Source: Bacteroidales bacterium UBA1197 (GTDB lineage Bacteria > Bacteroidota > Bacteroidia > Bacteroidales > UBA932). From it: a stretch of 20,088 nucleotides of DNA. The position numbers and the translations under genes are program-made. The stretch covers positions 1-20,088 of the forward strand of contig DBYB01000054.1 of the NCBI GenBank assembly GCA_002309995.1, given 5' to 3'. The notes beneath the pieces are model-generated. The model saw only the letters and a list, made by a program, of their open reading frames with translations, ran no database searches and had not been told where the DNA came from. Positions 19,655-20,088 of the stretch are shown here, in pieces (position 1 is the stretch's first letter; the number at the start of each line of letters is the position of its first letter).

Positions 19655-20088
19655 ATGGCAAACAAGTATGCAGGTACCCAGACCGAGAAAAATCTGGAAG
19701 CGGCTTTCGCCGGTGAGTCTCAGGCAAGAAACAAGTACACCTACTTCGCATCTGTAGCAAAGAAAGAGGGCTATGAGCAGATTTCCGCCATTTTCCTCAA
19801 GACCGCAGACAACGAGAAGGAGCACGCAAAGCTCTGGTTCAAGGAGCTCGAGGGCATAGGCAGCACCGCTGAGAACCTCGCTGCTGCAGCCGCAGGCGAG
19901 AATTACGAGTGGACCGATATGTACGAGGGCTTCGCCAAGACGGCCGAGGAAGAGGGCTTCAAGGCCCTGGCCGCCAAGTTCCGTCTGGTGGCCGCCATCG
20001 AGAAGCGCCACGAGGAGCGCTACCGCGCCCTGCTCCACAACGTGGAGGCCCAGGAAGTCTTCGCCAAGAGCGAGGTCAAGGTGTGGGA
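19655..20088 (+). CDS. rbr: Rubrerythrin, truncated by the window edge
   Basis: A cytosolic non-haem iron peroxidase that protects anaerobes from hydrogen peroxide. Only the first 144 residues are visible; the C-terminal rubredoxin domain lies beyond the edge. The ferritin-like four-helix domain is clear: AFAGESQARNKYTYFA (17-32) with iron-ligand Glu21, ADNEKEHAKLWF (51-62) with ExxH (Glu54, His57), FAKTAEEEGFKALA (93-106) with ligand glutamates, and a second ExxH, Glu116-x-x-His119, in AIEKRHEERY. The ATG at 19655 fits family starts (MANKYAGTQTEKNL). It is divergent from the sugar operon and shows no repeat insertion. Its presence supports an anaerobic host. Confidence 0.95.
   Translation, partial: MANKYAGTQTEKNLEAAFAGESQARNKYTYFASVAKKEGYEQISAIFLKTADNEKEHAKLWFKELEGIGSTAENLAAAAAGENYEWTDMYEGFAKTAEEEGFKALAAKFRLVAAIEKRHEERYRALLHNVEAQEVFAKSEVKVW

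Noticed and set aside
1..20088. tRNA, rRNA, CRISPR arrays, integrases or intact insertion sequences
   Set aside because: None was recognised by eye on either strand; a tRNAscan or Infernal run would settle small RNA genes.

Overview
The window looks like the chromosome of a Bacteroidales bacterium (phylum Bacteroidota). Promoters carry the TAnnTTTG -7 element of that phylum, ribosome-binding sites are weak, and most gene families (DUF3990/DUF3791, the rmlACDB order, CapE/F/G next to Gmd/Fcl) are common there. Genus cannot be told from the sequence. Almost everything is on the minus strand; a rubrerythrin gene cut by the right edge and a few small elements are on the plus strand.

Left part (about 1-4320): a compact minus-strand accessory cluster, visibly more AT-rich than the rest. 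In transcription order it holds a DUF3791-like protein, a DUF3990 ADP-ribosyltransferase-fold protein, two short conserved-looking proteins (99 aa and 54 aa), an OLD-like AAA ATPase, a DUF3226 Toprim-like protein, an unrecognised helical 307-aa protein and a possible 66-aa protein. Genes overlap or nearly touch. I read it as a predicted toxin/antitoxin-type module fused in one transcription unit to a predicted anti-phage ATPase-nuclease module with an extra third component. This is the best candidate here for an undescribed system.

Boundary (4331-5565): a conserved protein of unknown role, a galactose-mutarotase remnant made of only its N- and C-terminal ends, then a plus-strand unit with a promoter, a structured small RNA ending in a terminator, a 47-aa ORF and a second terminator. 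A second copy of the small RNA lies at 6837-6905, so the UDP-glucuronate 4-epimerase gene is bracketed by direct repeats.

Main part (5566-19396): twelve minus-strand nucleotide-sugar genes in one tight series (rmlA, rmlC, rmlD, rmlB, ugd, gmd, fcl, capG, capF, capE, a galacturonokinase-like GHMP kinase, a sugar nucleotidyltransferase) plus the separate epimerase. Together they predict dTDP-L-rhamnose, UDP-glucuronate, UDP-galacturonate, GDP-L-fucose and UDP-N-acetyl-L-fucosamine. No glycosyltransferase, flippase or polymerase is present, so this is a precursor-supply operon.

Six of the thirteen genes carry in-frame insertions of repetitive palindromic DNA: VPEPVEG/SLSNG-type and CHPERSEG-type elements, and in ugd a 237-bp element with 29-bp terminal inverted repeats. 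The reading frame survives every time. The GHMP kinase has an in-frame amber codon just after its apparent coupled start.
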